This document shows, piece by piece, positions 36,652 to 45,215 of a DNA stretch of 59,582 nucleotides. Made by a program: the position numbers and the translations under genes. This stretch comes from an uncultured Roseburia sp. Lineage in GTDB: Bacteria; Bacillota; Clostridia; Lachnospirales; Lachnospiraceae. Below the pieces are notes generated by a model. That model did not search any database. It had not been told where the DNA came from and saw only the letters and a list, made by a program, of their open reading frames with translations. Each line of letters opens with the position of its first letter. Position 1 is the first letter of the stretch. The DNA lies in NCBI GenBank assembly GCA_910584215.1, contig CAJTYI010000004.1, positions 9,791 through 69,372 of the forward strand, given 5' to 3'.

Positions 36652-36670
36652 GAACAGTTCCATATAGAAC
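36652..36670. promoter_or_regulatory. Candidate MarR operator
   Basis: GAACAGTTC (36652-36660) and GTTCCATATAGAAC (36657-36670) form overlapping inverted repeats built from GAAC/GTTC half-sites. They lie between the -10 box and the start codon, where a bound repressor would block transcription. Confidence 0.5.
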
Positions 36671-36677
36671 CATTGAC

Positions 36678-36706
36678 AGTATAGCACAGAAAAATAATTG
36701 GTACAA
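36678..36706 (-). promoter_or_regulatory. Sigma-A promoter of the marR operon
   Basis: On the minus strand TTGTAC (36706-36701), 17 bases, TATACT (36683-36678). Confidence 0.72.
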
Positions 36707-36894
36707 GACATAATTTGATAAAATTTTGCGCTGGCTGGGACTGCCTATTTGAGTCGCTTTCGGCGGGGGGCAAAAAATGGATTGAAATGTGTGAAAACAT
36801 ACAGTATGATAAAAAACAGATTGAGCAAAGGTATTACTGACGAAAACAGCGCTGGAGGATTTTGTTTAAGCTGATACATAAGTGGAGGGACATT

Positions 36895-37548
36895 ATGCAG
36901 ATACCAACCCTATACGAGGACGAGGAGATCATCGTCTGCCATAAGCCGCCCGGCTTACCGGTGCAGACCAAAAGTTTTGTGCAGCAGGACATGGAAAGCC
37001 TGCTGAAAAATTACCGCACAGAGCAGGGCCAGCCGCCCTATATCGGTGTGGTGCACCGTCTTGACCAGCCGGTCGAGGGATTGATTGTCTTTGCCAAGAC
37101 AAGTGAGGCCGCGGCGGACTTAAGCCGCCAGATGGCGGCAAAACTGACCGCCAAATATTACTATGCCATGGTGCAGGGAGTGCCGAAAAAAAAGAAAGAT
37201 TTGCTCGAAGATTACCTGCTGCGGGACGGAAAAAGCAATGTCTCCGCCGTTGTGTCTAAAAGCACGCCGGGGGCAAAGCTGGCGCGGCTTTCCTATGAGG
37301 TGCAAGAAGCGAACAACGGATATGCTATCCTGCGCGTCTGCCTTATGACCGGGCGTCACCACCAGATACGGGTGCAGCTTTCACATGCGGGTTTTCCGCT
37401 CGTAGGGGACAAAAAATATAACTTTCAGGAAAATATGCTCCCGTCCGGCAAAAACCTTGCGCTGTGTGCCTGCAAAATCGCGTTTCGCCATCCGAAAACC
37501 CATAAGAAACTTGACTTTGAAATTGACAACCCGTACACATTGGCATAA
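36895..37548 (+). CDS. RluA-family RNA pseudouridine synthase
   Basis: Converts uridine to pseudouridine in RNA. The 217-residue protein has the catalytic aspartate in HRLDQPVEG (about 53), KYYYAMVQG, and the RNA-binding ending GRHHQIRVQLSHAGFPLVGDKKY. There is no N-terminal S4 domain, so it is a short RluA/RluC-like form and the target site cannot be named. GGAGG six bases upstream fixes the ATG at 36895. Confidence 0.9.
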   Translation: MQIPTLYEDEEIIVCHKPPGLPVQTKSFVQQDMESLLKNYRTEQGQPPYIGVVHRLDQPVEGLIVFAKTSEAAADLSRQMAAKLTAKYYYAMVQGVPKKKKDLLEDYLLRDGKSNVSAVVSKSTPGAKLARLSYEVQEANNGYAILRVCLMTGRHHQIRVQLSHAGFPLVGDKKYNFQENMLPSGKNLALCACKIAFRHPKTHKKLDFEIDNPYTLA

Positions 37549-37598
37549 AATATAAAAATATTAAGAAATGGCAATCAAACATAGAAGGAGAGACCGAT

Positions 37599-39041
37599 AT
37601 GGCAAACGATAAGAAAAAGCTGGTGGAAGCCATCACTTCCATGGAAGACGACTTCGCACAGTGGTACACCGATGTGGTAAAGAAAGCCGAACTGATCGAC
37701 TATTCGTCGGTAAAGGGATGCATGATCATCAAGCCGGCCGGCTATGGAATCTGGGAGAATATTCAAAAAGAACTGGATATCCGTTTCAAAGAGACCGGGG
37801 TGGAGAATGTCTATATGCCGCTGTTCATACCCGAAAGCCTGCTGCAGAGAGAGAAAGACCATGTGGAGGGGTTTGTGCCCGAGGTCGCGTGGGTGACGCA
37901 CGGCGGATTAAATGAGCTGCAGGAGCGGCTCTGTGTCAGACCGACTTCCGAGACCCTGTTCTGTGACTTTTACCATGATCTGATTCAGTCGTATCGCGAC
38001 CTGCCAAAACTTTATAACCAGTGGTGTTCCGTGGTGCGCTGGGAAAAAGAGACGCGTCCTTTCCTGCGCTCGAGAGAGTTTCTCTGGCAGGAGGGCCACA
38101 CTGCACATGCCACCGCAGAGGAGGCCAAAGAGCGCACGATTCAGATGCTGAATCTCTACGCCGATTTTTGTGAGGAAGTGCTGGCGATGCCGGTGATCCG
38201 CGGACAAAAAACCGAAAAAGAGAAGTTTGCCGGAGCCGAAGCTACCTATACGATCGAGGCGCTGATGCACGACGGCAAGGCACTGCAGTCCGGCACGAGC
38301 CATAATTTTGGTGACGGGTTCGCCAGGGCCTTTGAGATACAGTATACCGACAAAGAAAACAAGCTTCAGTATGTACACCAGACTTCCTGGGGGCTTTCCA
38401 CCCGTCTCATAGGCGGAATTATTATGGTACACGGCGATGACTCAGGACTGGTACTGCCGCCAAGGATTGCGCCGGTGCAGGCCGTTGTCATTCCGATACA
38501 GCAGCGCAAAGAGGGCGTGTTGGAGAAAGCGAAAGAGATTTGCGCCGCACTCGGCAAAGTCTGCCGCGCGAAACTGGACGATTCTGACAAGAGCCCGGGC
38601 TGGAAATTCTCTGAGCAGGAGATGCGCGGGATACCGGTGCGCATCGAGCTTGGACCTAAGGATATCGAAGCGGGCAAATGCGTGGTCGTAAGGCGCGACA
38701 CGCGGGAGAAAATCGAGGTGGCGCTTGACGAGCTTAGCGCGAAACTGCCGCAGATTTTAGAGACGATACAAAGCGACATGTTTGCGCGCGCAAAGGCACA
38801 TCGCGACGCACATATCTGGGATGCGCACAACTATGAAGAGTTAAAAGAAATCGCAGAACATAAGCCGGGATTTATCCGCGGCATGTGGTGCGGAGAGCAG
38901 GCATGTGAGGACAAGCTCAAGGAAGATTTTACGGTGACTTCGCGCTGTATGCCGTTCCATGACCAGGAGCAGATCGCGGATACCTGCGTCTGCTGCGGCA
39001 AACCGGCGCACAGACTGGTTTACTGGGGCAAATCATACTAA
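37599..39041 (+). CDS. proS: Prolyl-tRNA synthetase, archaeal/eukaryotic type
   Basis: Charges tRNA-Pro. The 480-residue protein is the short class II form without the bacterial editing insertion, with YGIWENIQKELD, VYMPLFIPESLLQ, RPTSETLFC, RWEKETRPFLRSREFLWQEGHTAH and SWGLSTRLIGG. The C-terminal zinc-binding-like domain ends with CVCCGKPAHRLVYWGKSY, the usual Tyr end. It has a good AAGGAGAG site. Many Clostridia use this form. Confidence 0.95.
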   Translation: MANDKKKLVEAITSMEDDFAQWYTDVVKKAELIDYSSVKGCMIIKPAGYGIWENIQKELDIRFKETGVENVYMPLFIPESLLQREKDHVEGFVPEVAWVTHGGLNELQERLCVRPTSETLFCDFYHDLIQSYRDLPKLYNQWCSVVRWEKETRPFLRSREFLWQEGHTAHATAEEAKERTIQMLNLYADFCEEVLAMPVIRGQKTEKEKFAGAEATYTIEALMHDGKALQSGTSHNFGDGFARAFEIQYTDKENKLQYVHQTSWGLSTRLIGGIIMVHGDDSGLVLPPRIAPVQAVVIPIQQRKEGVLEKAKEICAALGKVCRAKLDDSDKSPGWKFSEQEMRGIPVRIELGPKDIEAGKCVVVRRDTREKIEVALDELSAKLPQILETIQSDMFARAKAHRDAHIWDAHNYEELKEIAEHKPGFIRGMWCGEQACEDKLKEDFTVTSRCMPFHDQEQIADTCVCCGKPAHRLVYWGKSY

Positions 39042-39083
39042 GCGGTTAAAACGTAAGTGACAGAGGGAGGGATATGCCAATTC

Positions 39084-40412
39084 ATGAGTGTAACCATTGT
39101 GCTGCCGCAAAAGGTGAAGTATATTATCGGACAATTGGAACAGAAGGGCTATGAGGCATACGCCGTGGGCGGCTGCGTCAGGGATTCCATACTCTCCCGC
39201 TCTCCTGGGGACTGGGATATCACGACGTCCGCCCGCCCCGAACAGGTAAAAGAGATCTTTGCGCACACCATTGACACCGGTTTGCAGCACGGCACCGTCA
39301 CGGTCATGATCGGCCATGAGGGATTTGAGGTGACGACTTACCGCATCGACGGTGAGTATGAGGATGCCCGGCATCCCAAGGAGGTGCTTTTTACCGCAAA
39401 CCTGATCGAAGATTTAAAAAGGCGTGATTTTACGATCAACGCCATGGCGTACAATGACAGGAGCGGTCTGGTGGACGTTTTTGACGGCATCGGTGATCTT
39501 GGGCGCGGCATCATCCGCTGTGTGGGCGAGGCAGACGAGCGCTTCTTAGAGGACGCTCTGCGCATGCTGCGCGCCGTGCGTTTCGCCGCGATGCTGGATT
39601 TTTCCATCGAGGATAAGACGCGCTCGGCGGCGTCTCTGCTGGCGGGAAACATTGCAAAAGTCAGTGCGGAGCGCATTTCGTCGGAGCTGGTGAAGTTATT
39701 GACTTCCGACCACCCGGAAAAGATACGCACAGCGTATGAGCTGGGGCTGACACGCGTGTTTCTGCCTGAATTTGATAAAATGATGGAGACCGGCCAGCAT
39801 AATCCGTATCACTGCTACACGGTGGGAGAGCATACCATTGAGGCGCTGCGTCAGGCGCCGCCCGACAAAGTGCTGCGGCTTTCTATGCTGCTTCATGACG
39901 TGGCCAAACCGCTTTGCAGCACGATAGGGCAGGACGGCGTGGAGCATTTTTATGGGCATCCCGCCAAGGGGGCGGAGATGGCGAAAGCAATTCTGCGCCG
40001 TTTAAAGTTTGACAACGATACGATTAAGCGTGTATGCGCGTATGTGCGCTGGCATGACGACAGGCCGCGGCTTGAGCCGCGCGCCATCCGCCGTGCCATT
40101 GTCAGAGTCGGGCAGGAGCAGTATCCCGCGTATTTTGCCATAAAGCGGGCGGACGCCATGGCCCAGAGCGAGTATCGGCGGGAGGAAAGTCTCTCCTATA
40201 TCGCGGCGTACGAGACGATGTATGAGGAGATTATGGAAAAGAGGCAGTGCCTTTCGGTCAAGGACCTGGCGATTGACGGCAAAGACCTAATCGCGCTCGG
40301 CATGAAACCGGGTAGAGAGATCGGCGATACCTTACAGCAGTTATTGGAGATGGTGCTTGAACATCCCGAGCGAAATACAAGAGGAAATTTGTTGGAAAGC
40401 GTCATAAAATAA
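39084..40412 (+). CDS. cca: CCA tRNA nucleotidyltransferase with HD domain
   Basis: Adds or repairs the 3'-CCA end of tRNAs. The 442-residue protein has YAVGGCVRDSIL, the catalytic DWDITTSA (DxD), the nucleotide-binding RRDFTINAMAY and ERFLEDALRMLRAVRFA, and a C-terminal HD domain with HCYTVGEHT and MLLHDVAKP. The frame is open from a GTG at 39057. The ATG at 39084, with AGGGAGGG 12 bases upstream, begins at the family start. It follows proS closely, so the two tRNA genes are probably co-transcribed. Confidence 0.93.
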   Translation: MSVTIVLPQKVKYIIGQLEQKGYEAYAVGGCVRDSILSRSPGDWDITTSARPEQVKEIFAHTIDTGLQHGTVTVMIGHEGFEVTTYRIDGEYEDARHPKEVLFTANLIEDLKRRDFTINAMAYNDRSGLVDVFDGIGDLGRGIIRCVGEADERFLEDALRMLRAVRFAAMLDFSIEDKTRSAASLLAGNIAKVSAERISSELVKLLTSDHPEKIRTAYELGLTRVFLPEFDKMMETGQHNPYHCYTVGEHTIEALRQAPPDKVLRLSMLLHDVAKPLCSTIGQDGVEHFYGHPAKGAEMAKAILRRLKFDNDTIKRVCAYVRWHDDRPRLEPRAIRRAIVRVGQEQYPAYFAIKRADAMAQSEYRREESLSYIAAYETMYEEIMEKRQCLSVKDLAIDGKDLIALGMKPGREIGDTLQQLLEMVLEHPERNTRGNLLESVIK

Positions 40413-40479
40413 AACCCTTCGCATATGATAGAAAGACACGGCAGATAAGCCGTAGCTTGAACATATGGAGGGCTTTTTT

Positions 40480-41454
40480 GTGTATAATCGACCGGAACAG
40501 ATACTGGAGCAGTATGCGTTAGAGGTAAATTCCATTGCAAAGAGCAGAGAGGGCTTTTTGTGCGATACCAGTCAGGGATTAAAGCTGTTAAAAGAATACC
40601 AGGGTTCCAAAGAGCGCGCGGCATTTTTGATGGAAATGCTGCAATTTCTGGAAAGCTGCGGCATCTTGACGGAGAGAATACGGCCCACCAAAGAAGGCAA
40701 GCCGTTGGCCCAAAGCGACGAGCAAACAGGCTATCTATTGTGTGACGCTATGACGGGCAGTGAATGTGATACCAAAAGCCGCGACGATATGCTGGCGGCG
40801 GTGCAGACACTGGCGAAATTTCATAACGCCGCCGCAGGGTACGGCGGGGAAATTCCTCCGTTTGTTAAAACCGGTGAGGATTCTCTTTTAAAGCTCTACG
40901 GAAAGCATAACCGGGAACTGAATAAGGTAAAAAATTATGTGCGGAGCAGAAAAAAGAAAAATGATTTTGAACTGTTGTTTTCCCAGTGTTATGCCGATTA
41001 TATAGAAAAAGCCGGGCAGGTGACAAGACTCCTGGAACAGACGAGGCTATGCCCGCAGAGTGTTGGATTTTGCCACGGCGACTTTAACCAGCACAATGTA
41101 ATATTTACCAAAAACGGCATTGCTATTGTACATTTTGATCATTTCACCTATCATATCAGTGTGAGTGATCTCGCCAACTTCATGCGCAAAATGCTGGAGA
41201 AAAACAACTGGAATATGGGGCTTGGCATCGATATGATTCGCGCCTACGAAAAAATCCATCCGCTGGAAAAACAGGAGATGACGTATTTATATATTTATCT
41301 CGCTTACCCGGAGAAGTTTTGGAAAGTGGCGAACCACTACTATAACTCTCACAAAGCGTGGATATCCGGGCGCAATATCGAAAAATTACAAAAGGTCGTT
41401 GCACAGGAAGAAAAACGCAGCAGCTTTTTACAGATGTTGTTTTCATTTTTATAG
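40480..41454 (+). CDS. CotS/CotI-like spore coat protein (kinase-fold)
   Basis: A 324-residue protein with an aminoglycoside-phosphotransferase-like fold, as in CotS family coat proteins. CHGDFNQHNVIF carries the catalytic-loop Asp and Asn and HFDHFTYHISVSDLANFMRKML the metal-binding region; the core residues look intact, so kinase activity is possible. GGAGGG seven bases upstream selects the GTG at 40480; the in-frame ATG at 40465 has no site and overlaps it. CotS in Bacillus is a mother-cell coat protein. No obvious sigma-E or sigma-K promoter was found. Confidence 0.82.
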   Translation: MYNRPEQILEQYALEVNSIAKSREGFLCDTSQGLKLLKEYQGSKERAAFLMEMLQFLESCGILTERIRPTKEGKPLAQSDEQTGYLLCDAMTGSECDTKSRDDMLAAVQTLAKFHNAAAGYGGEIPPFVKTGEDSLLKLYGKHNRELNKVKNYVRSRKKKNDFELLFSQCYADYIEKAGQVTRLLEQTRLCPQSVGFCHGDFNQHNVIFTKNGIAIVHFDHFTYHISVSDLANFMRKMLEKNNWNMGLGIDMIRAYEKIHPLEKQEMTYLYIYLAYPEKFWKVANHYYNSHKAWISGRNIEKLQKVVAQEEKRSSFLQMLFSFL

Positions 41455-41516
41455 GAGAAGTCAGTGAAAAACTCGTATGGTCTACAGTCAGGAAGTTTTG
41501 GTAAGGAGAGCATCAG

Positions 41517-42929
41517 ATGAACGTAAGAAAGATACATAAACGCATGTTGGCGCTGGGCTTTGTGGGGTTTTTATCTTGCATGGCAGGCGCCTGCGGCACA
41601 AAGAGTAACCAAATTGTGACGGGCCGCTACTATCATCCCGGGACAGAAGCTGTGGCAGAGCAGCAGGAGCAGACAGAGGCGGAGGAGACTGAGCAGGTTT
41701 TAGGCGAGCAGGAGGAAGATGCGATCGGAACGGATTTGTTTATGATCGTCAGCAATAATATGAAGTCCGAGACGCTGATGCTAAAACAGATCGCTTCCGG
41801 CAAACAATATCAGTATCAGTATTCGCTGGTGACGCGATTCCTAGACAAATACGGCAACCACACGACGGCGTCGGACTTTAGCTCCGGCCGTTGCGTCTTT
41901 ATCAACAGCAAGGACGACAACGGGAAGCTTTTGGAGGCGCAGATTGCGGATTCTGTCTGGGAATATCCAGGCGTCACCCGCTATAGCGTTGACGAAGAGC
42001 GAAATATTTTACAGATCGCGGATACCAGATATTCGTATGATGACAGCCTGTTTGTAAATTCTAACGGCGCACAGATGTCTTTGTCAGATTTGAGTGAGAT
42101 GGACACGCTGCGGCTGGTGGGCGTAGGAAAACAGCTGTTGTCTGTATCCGTGACGACCGGTCACGGCGCATTGCAGCTTAGCAATACCGAGCTGTTTGAG
42201 GGAAGCTTCATTCAGGTGGGGGACAAGATATTTTCAGAGATCACCAAAGATATGAAGCTTGAGGTGCCGGAGGGCACCTATACGGTGGCGGTGGCCAACA
42301 AAGGCTACGGTGATACGACCGAGGTGACGGTCGGGCGCGATGAGACGGTCGAGCTGGATTTGGATACCCTAAAAGGGGAGGGACCGAAAACCGGCAAAAT
42401 TCTCTTCGCGGTGGACGTGCCCGACGCGGCGGTGTTTGTCGACGGCGAGAGCATTGATTACAGCGCTCCTGTTTCCATACCTTATGGCGTCCACTCGCTG
42501 ATGGTTATGGCCGACGAATACGATACCTACAGCAAAAAGCTCTATGTCAACTGTGAGGAGGCCACGATCGTGATTTCGCTGTCGGGCGAGAGCGGTTCGT
42601 TATCAGCCGACAGTTCCGACGTGTCATCGGGTGAGGGAAAGAGCGAGAAGAAAGATACAGATCAGAGTAATACTGCCAAGGGAAAAGCGGGCACCAAGGC
42701 GGGAAGCCTGGCGGGCAGCAGAGCGGGCAGTTATGCGGGCAGCAGCGGTACGGGCAGCAATGCCGCAAGCTCCGGCACAAACGGCAAGGATATCACCGAG
42801 AGCGTGACAGACACTGCGATCGGGGCGATCGTAGATTCGCTGACCGGAAGTTCAGACGGCAGTTCCTCGTCCTCGGACTATGTATCTACACTGACGGAAT
42901 TGTTGAAAGTACTGAAAGATATTGAATGA
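41517..42929 (+). CDS. PEGA-domain lipoprotein with Gly/Ser-rich tail
   Basis: A 470-residue lipoprotein (lipobox MAGAC near residue 26). It has a Glu/Gln-rich stretch after the anchor (about 45-72), a beta-rich middle (about 75-285), a PEGA-like domain (about 295-355: GKILFAVDVPDAAVFVDGES to GVHSLMVMADEY), and a low-complexity tail of AGS repeats (about 385-440) ending in a short helix. PEGA domains occur on surface proteins; the role is unknown. AAGGAG lies before the ATG. It follows the CotS-like gene by 62 bp. Confidence 0.75.
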   Translation: MNVRKIHKRMLALGFVGFLSCMAGACGTKSNQIVTGRYYHPGTEAVAEQQEQTEAEETEQVLGEQEEDAIGTDLFMIVSNNMKSETLMLKQIASGKQYQYQYSLVTRFLDKYGNHTTASDFSSGRCVFINSKDDNGKLLEAQIADSVWEYPGVTRYSVDEERNILQIADTRYSYDDSLFVNSNGAQMSLSDLSEMDTLRLVGVGKQLLSVSVTTGHGALQLSNTELFEGSFIQVGDKIFSEITKDMKLEVPEGTYTVAVANKGYGDTTEVTVGRDETVELDLDTLKGEGPKTGKILFAVDVPDAAVFVDGESIDYSAPVSIPYGVHSLMVMADEYDTYSKKLYVNCEEATIVISLSGESGSLSADSSDVSSGEGKSEKKDTDQSNTAKGKAGTKAGSLAGSRAGSYAGSSGTGSNAASSGTNGKDITESVTDTAIGAIVDSLTGSSDGSSSSSDYVSTLTELLKVLKDIE

Positions 42930-43121
42930 TATGTTGTCACAAGAAATCATTCCTCATTTTTTAAGCATAGAAAAAACAACCACTTCGTTCCATAAAGATG
43001 CATTTAAATTGTAACGAAAAATTTAAATATTGGAGAAAGATGGCAGAAAATACTTGAAAAAAAAGCCGCGGGACGATAAGATAAAAGGAGAAAAATATGT
43101 TATAAAGGAGGATGTATTGCA

Positions 43122-44852
43122 GTGGGATATAGAGAGACATATCAGGAGTGGTTGGACAATCCCTATTTCGACGAGGCGACCAAAGAGGAGCTTAGAGGTA
43201 TCGCCGGTGACGAGAAAGAGATTGAGGAACGTTTTTACATGGATCTCGAGTTTGGGACCGCCGGCTTGCGCGGCATTATAGGAGCCGGCACCAACCGTAT
43301 GAACGTCTACACCGTCAGAAAGGCGACGCAGGGGCTTGCCAATTACATCTGTGCAGTCGGGGCAGGGGAAAAAGGTGTGGCGATCGCCTATGACTCCAGA
43401 AGAATGTCGCCGGAGTTTGCCGATGTGGCGGCGCTTTGCCTGGCAGCAAACGGCATCAAGGCTTATGTGTTTGAATCGCTGCGGCCGACGCCGGAGTTGT
43501 CTTATGCGGTGCGCAAACTTGGCTGTATTGCAGGCATTAACATCACGGCCAGCCACAACCCGCCGGAGTACAACGGGTATAAAGTATACTGGGAGGACGG
43601 TGCGCAGATTACGCCGCCCCATGACACCGGCATCATGGCGGAGGTAAAAAAGGTCACGGATTATGCCACGGTCAAGACGATGGATCTGGCGGCGGCCAAG
43701 GCAGCTGGACTTTATCAGGTGATCGGCGCAGATATCGACGATCCCTATATCGAAGAATTAAAGAAACTGGTGCTTCATCAGGATTGTATTGACCAGGTGG
43801 CTGCGGACATGAAAATTGTCTATACACCGCTGCACGGCACCGGCAATTTACCGGTGCGCCGGGTGTTAAAAGAGCTGGGTTTCCCCAATGTCTATGTCGT
43901 GCCGGAGCAGGAGCTGCCGGACGGCGAGTTTCCGACCGTCAGCTATCCGAACCCGGAAGCTGCGGAGGCGTTTGAACTGGGACTTACGCTCGGCAAAAAA
44001 GTTGACGCAGATCTCATACTCGCCACCGATCCGGACGCGGACCGTCTTGGCGTGTATGTCAAAGATTCCAAGACGGGTGAGTATCACAGTTTAACCGGCA
44101 ATATGTCGGGATGTCTGATCGGAGATTATGTGATCGGACAGCGCAAAGAACTGCAGGGACTGCCGGAGGACGGCGCGTTTATCCGCTCGATCGTCTCTAC
44201 CAATATGGCCGATGCCATCGCGGACTACTATGGTATTCAGCTCGTGGAAGTGCTGACCGGATTTAAGTTTATCGGGCAGAAGATTCTCGAATTTGAAAAA
44301 ACCGGCAAGGGAACATACCTCTTTGGAATGGAAGAGAGCTATGGATGCCTGACCGGTACCTATGCGCGGGATAAAGACGCGATCGTCGCTTCCATGACGC
44401 TTTGCGAGGCGGCGGCATACTATAAGACCAAAAACATGACGCTCTGGGATGCCATGCTCGCCATGTATGAGAAATACGGCTACTATAAGGATGATGTTAC
44501 TTCGATCACCCTAAAGGGTATCGAGGGTCTCTCCAAAATACAGACGATTATGAATACACTGCGTGAAAACGCACCGGAGGAGATCGGCGGATACAAAGTG
44601 ACGGCTGTGCGGGATTACAAAAACGACACGATCACTGACACTGCCAGCGGGGAAGTGAAACCAACCGGACTTCCGTCTTCCAATGTGCTTTACTATGAGA
44701 TGACAGACGGCGCCTGGGTATGTGTCAGACCGTCCGGCACCGAGCCGAAGGTGAAATTCTACCTTGGCGTAAAAGGCACATCGTTAGAAGATGCGGATGA
44801 AAAGTCGGCAGCGCTCTCCAAAGCCGTGCTGGCGATGATTGAGAAAATTTAA
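43122..44852 (+). CDS. pgm: Phosphoglucomutase / phosphomannomutase (alpha-D-phosphohexomutase)
   Basis: Interconverts glucose 1-phosphate and glucose 6-phosphate, feeding cell-wall and storage sugars. The 576-residue protein has all four family motifs: phosphoserine loop TASHNPPEYNGYK, metal loop DPDADRLGVYV, sugar loop GMEESYGCL and phosphate loop RPSGTEPKVKFYL. The length fits the PgcA-type long form of Firmicutes. AAGGAGG ten bases upstream points to the GTG at 43122. Confidence 0.93.
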   Translation: MGYRETYQEWLDNPYFDEATKEELRGIAGDEKEIEERFYMDLEFGTAGLRGIIGAGTNRMNVYTVRKATQGLANYICAVGAGEKGVAIAYDSRRMSPEFADVAALCLAANGIKAYVFESLRPTPELSYAVRKLGCIAGINITASHNPPEYNGYKVYWEDGAQITPPHDTGIMAEVKKVTDYATVKTMDLAAAKAAGLYQVIGADIDDPYIEELKKLVLHQDCIDQVAADMKIVYTPLHGTGNLPVRRVLKELGFPNVYVVPEQELPDGEFPTVSYPNPEAAEAFELGLTLGKKVDADLILATDPDADRLGVYVKDSKTGEYHSLTGNMSGCLIGDYVIGQRKELQGLPEDGAFIRSIVSTNMADAIADYYGIQLVEVLTGFKFIGQKILEFEKTGKGTYLFGMEESYGCLTGTYARDKDAIVASMTLCEAAAYYKTKNMTLWDAMLAMYEKYGYYKDDVTSITLKGIEGLSKIQTIMNTLRENAPEEIGGYKVTAVRDYKNDTITDTASGEVKPTGLPSSNVLYYEMTDGAWVCVRPSGTEPKVKFYLGVKGTSLEDADEKSAALSKAVLAMIEKI

Positions 44853-44870
44853 TAACTTAAGACGATATAA

Positions 44871-44916
44871 GAGGGTGTCGCGAAATCATCAAATCAGGTG
44901 ATGGAGCGATGCCCTC
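44871..44916 (+). terminator. Hairpin after phosphoglucomutase gene
   Basis: GAGGGTGTCGC (44871-44881) pairs with GCGATGCCCTC (44906-44916) with two wobbles, plus an inner CATC/GATG pairing. Only a short T run follows, so termination is likely but not certain. Confidence 0.6.
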
Positions 44917-45033
44917 GTTTAGTATGCGCAAAAGTAAATAGATCTTTTGATTTGTTCGTTCTTTCCGACACAAGGAAACTTCTGTAATTTTTTTAGATTT
45001 GCCGTAAAAAATTAACCAAAACGCGCGATCATA

Positions 45034-45062
45034 TTGCAAAAAAGTTGTGCAAGATGTTTAAT
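45034..45062 (+). promoter_or_regulatory. Likely sigma-A promoter of the giant esterase gene
   Basis: TTGCAA (45034-45039), 17 bases, TTTAAT (45057-45062). The leader to the ATG at 45216 would be about 145 bases. Confidence 0.55.
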
Positions 45063-45087
45063 GATAGAAACAAAATGCGGGAGGTAG

Positions 45088-45120
45088 ATGGTGTATGCGG
45101 TAACATTTGATAAATTATAA
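45088..45120 (+). CDS. Possible 10-codon leader peptide
   Basis: GGGAGG at 45079-45084 precedes an ATG (spacer 3) and a GTG one codon on (spacer 6). The frame reads MVYAVTFDKL and stops. It is too short to prove from sequence and could be chance. Confidence 0.2.
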   Translation: MVYAVTFDKL

Positions 45121-45215
45121 CGATGCAGAACGATTCCGGACCAATGACAGTTTAGGGTGCAAAGACCGGGTATGGGTGTTGCGGAAGTTTAGCAGAAAGA
45201 AAGGATAGGGCGGCT

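Larger units (their letters stand above)
44853..45215. other. Gene-free stretch before the giant esterase
   Basis: It holds a hairpin after the mutase gene (44871-44916), a sigma-A-like promoter (45034-45062), a possible 10-codon leader ORF (45088-45120), and about 95 further leader bases. No full gene is seen. Confidence 0.6.
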
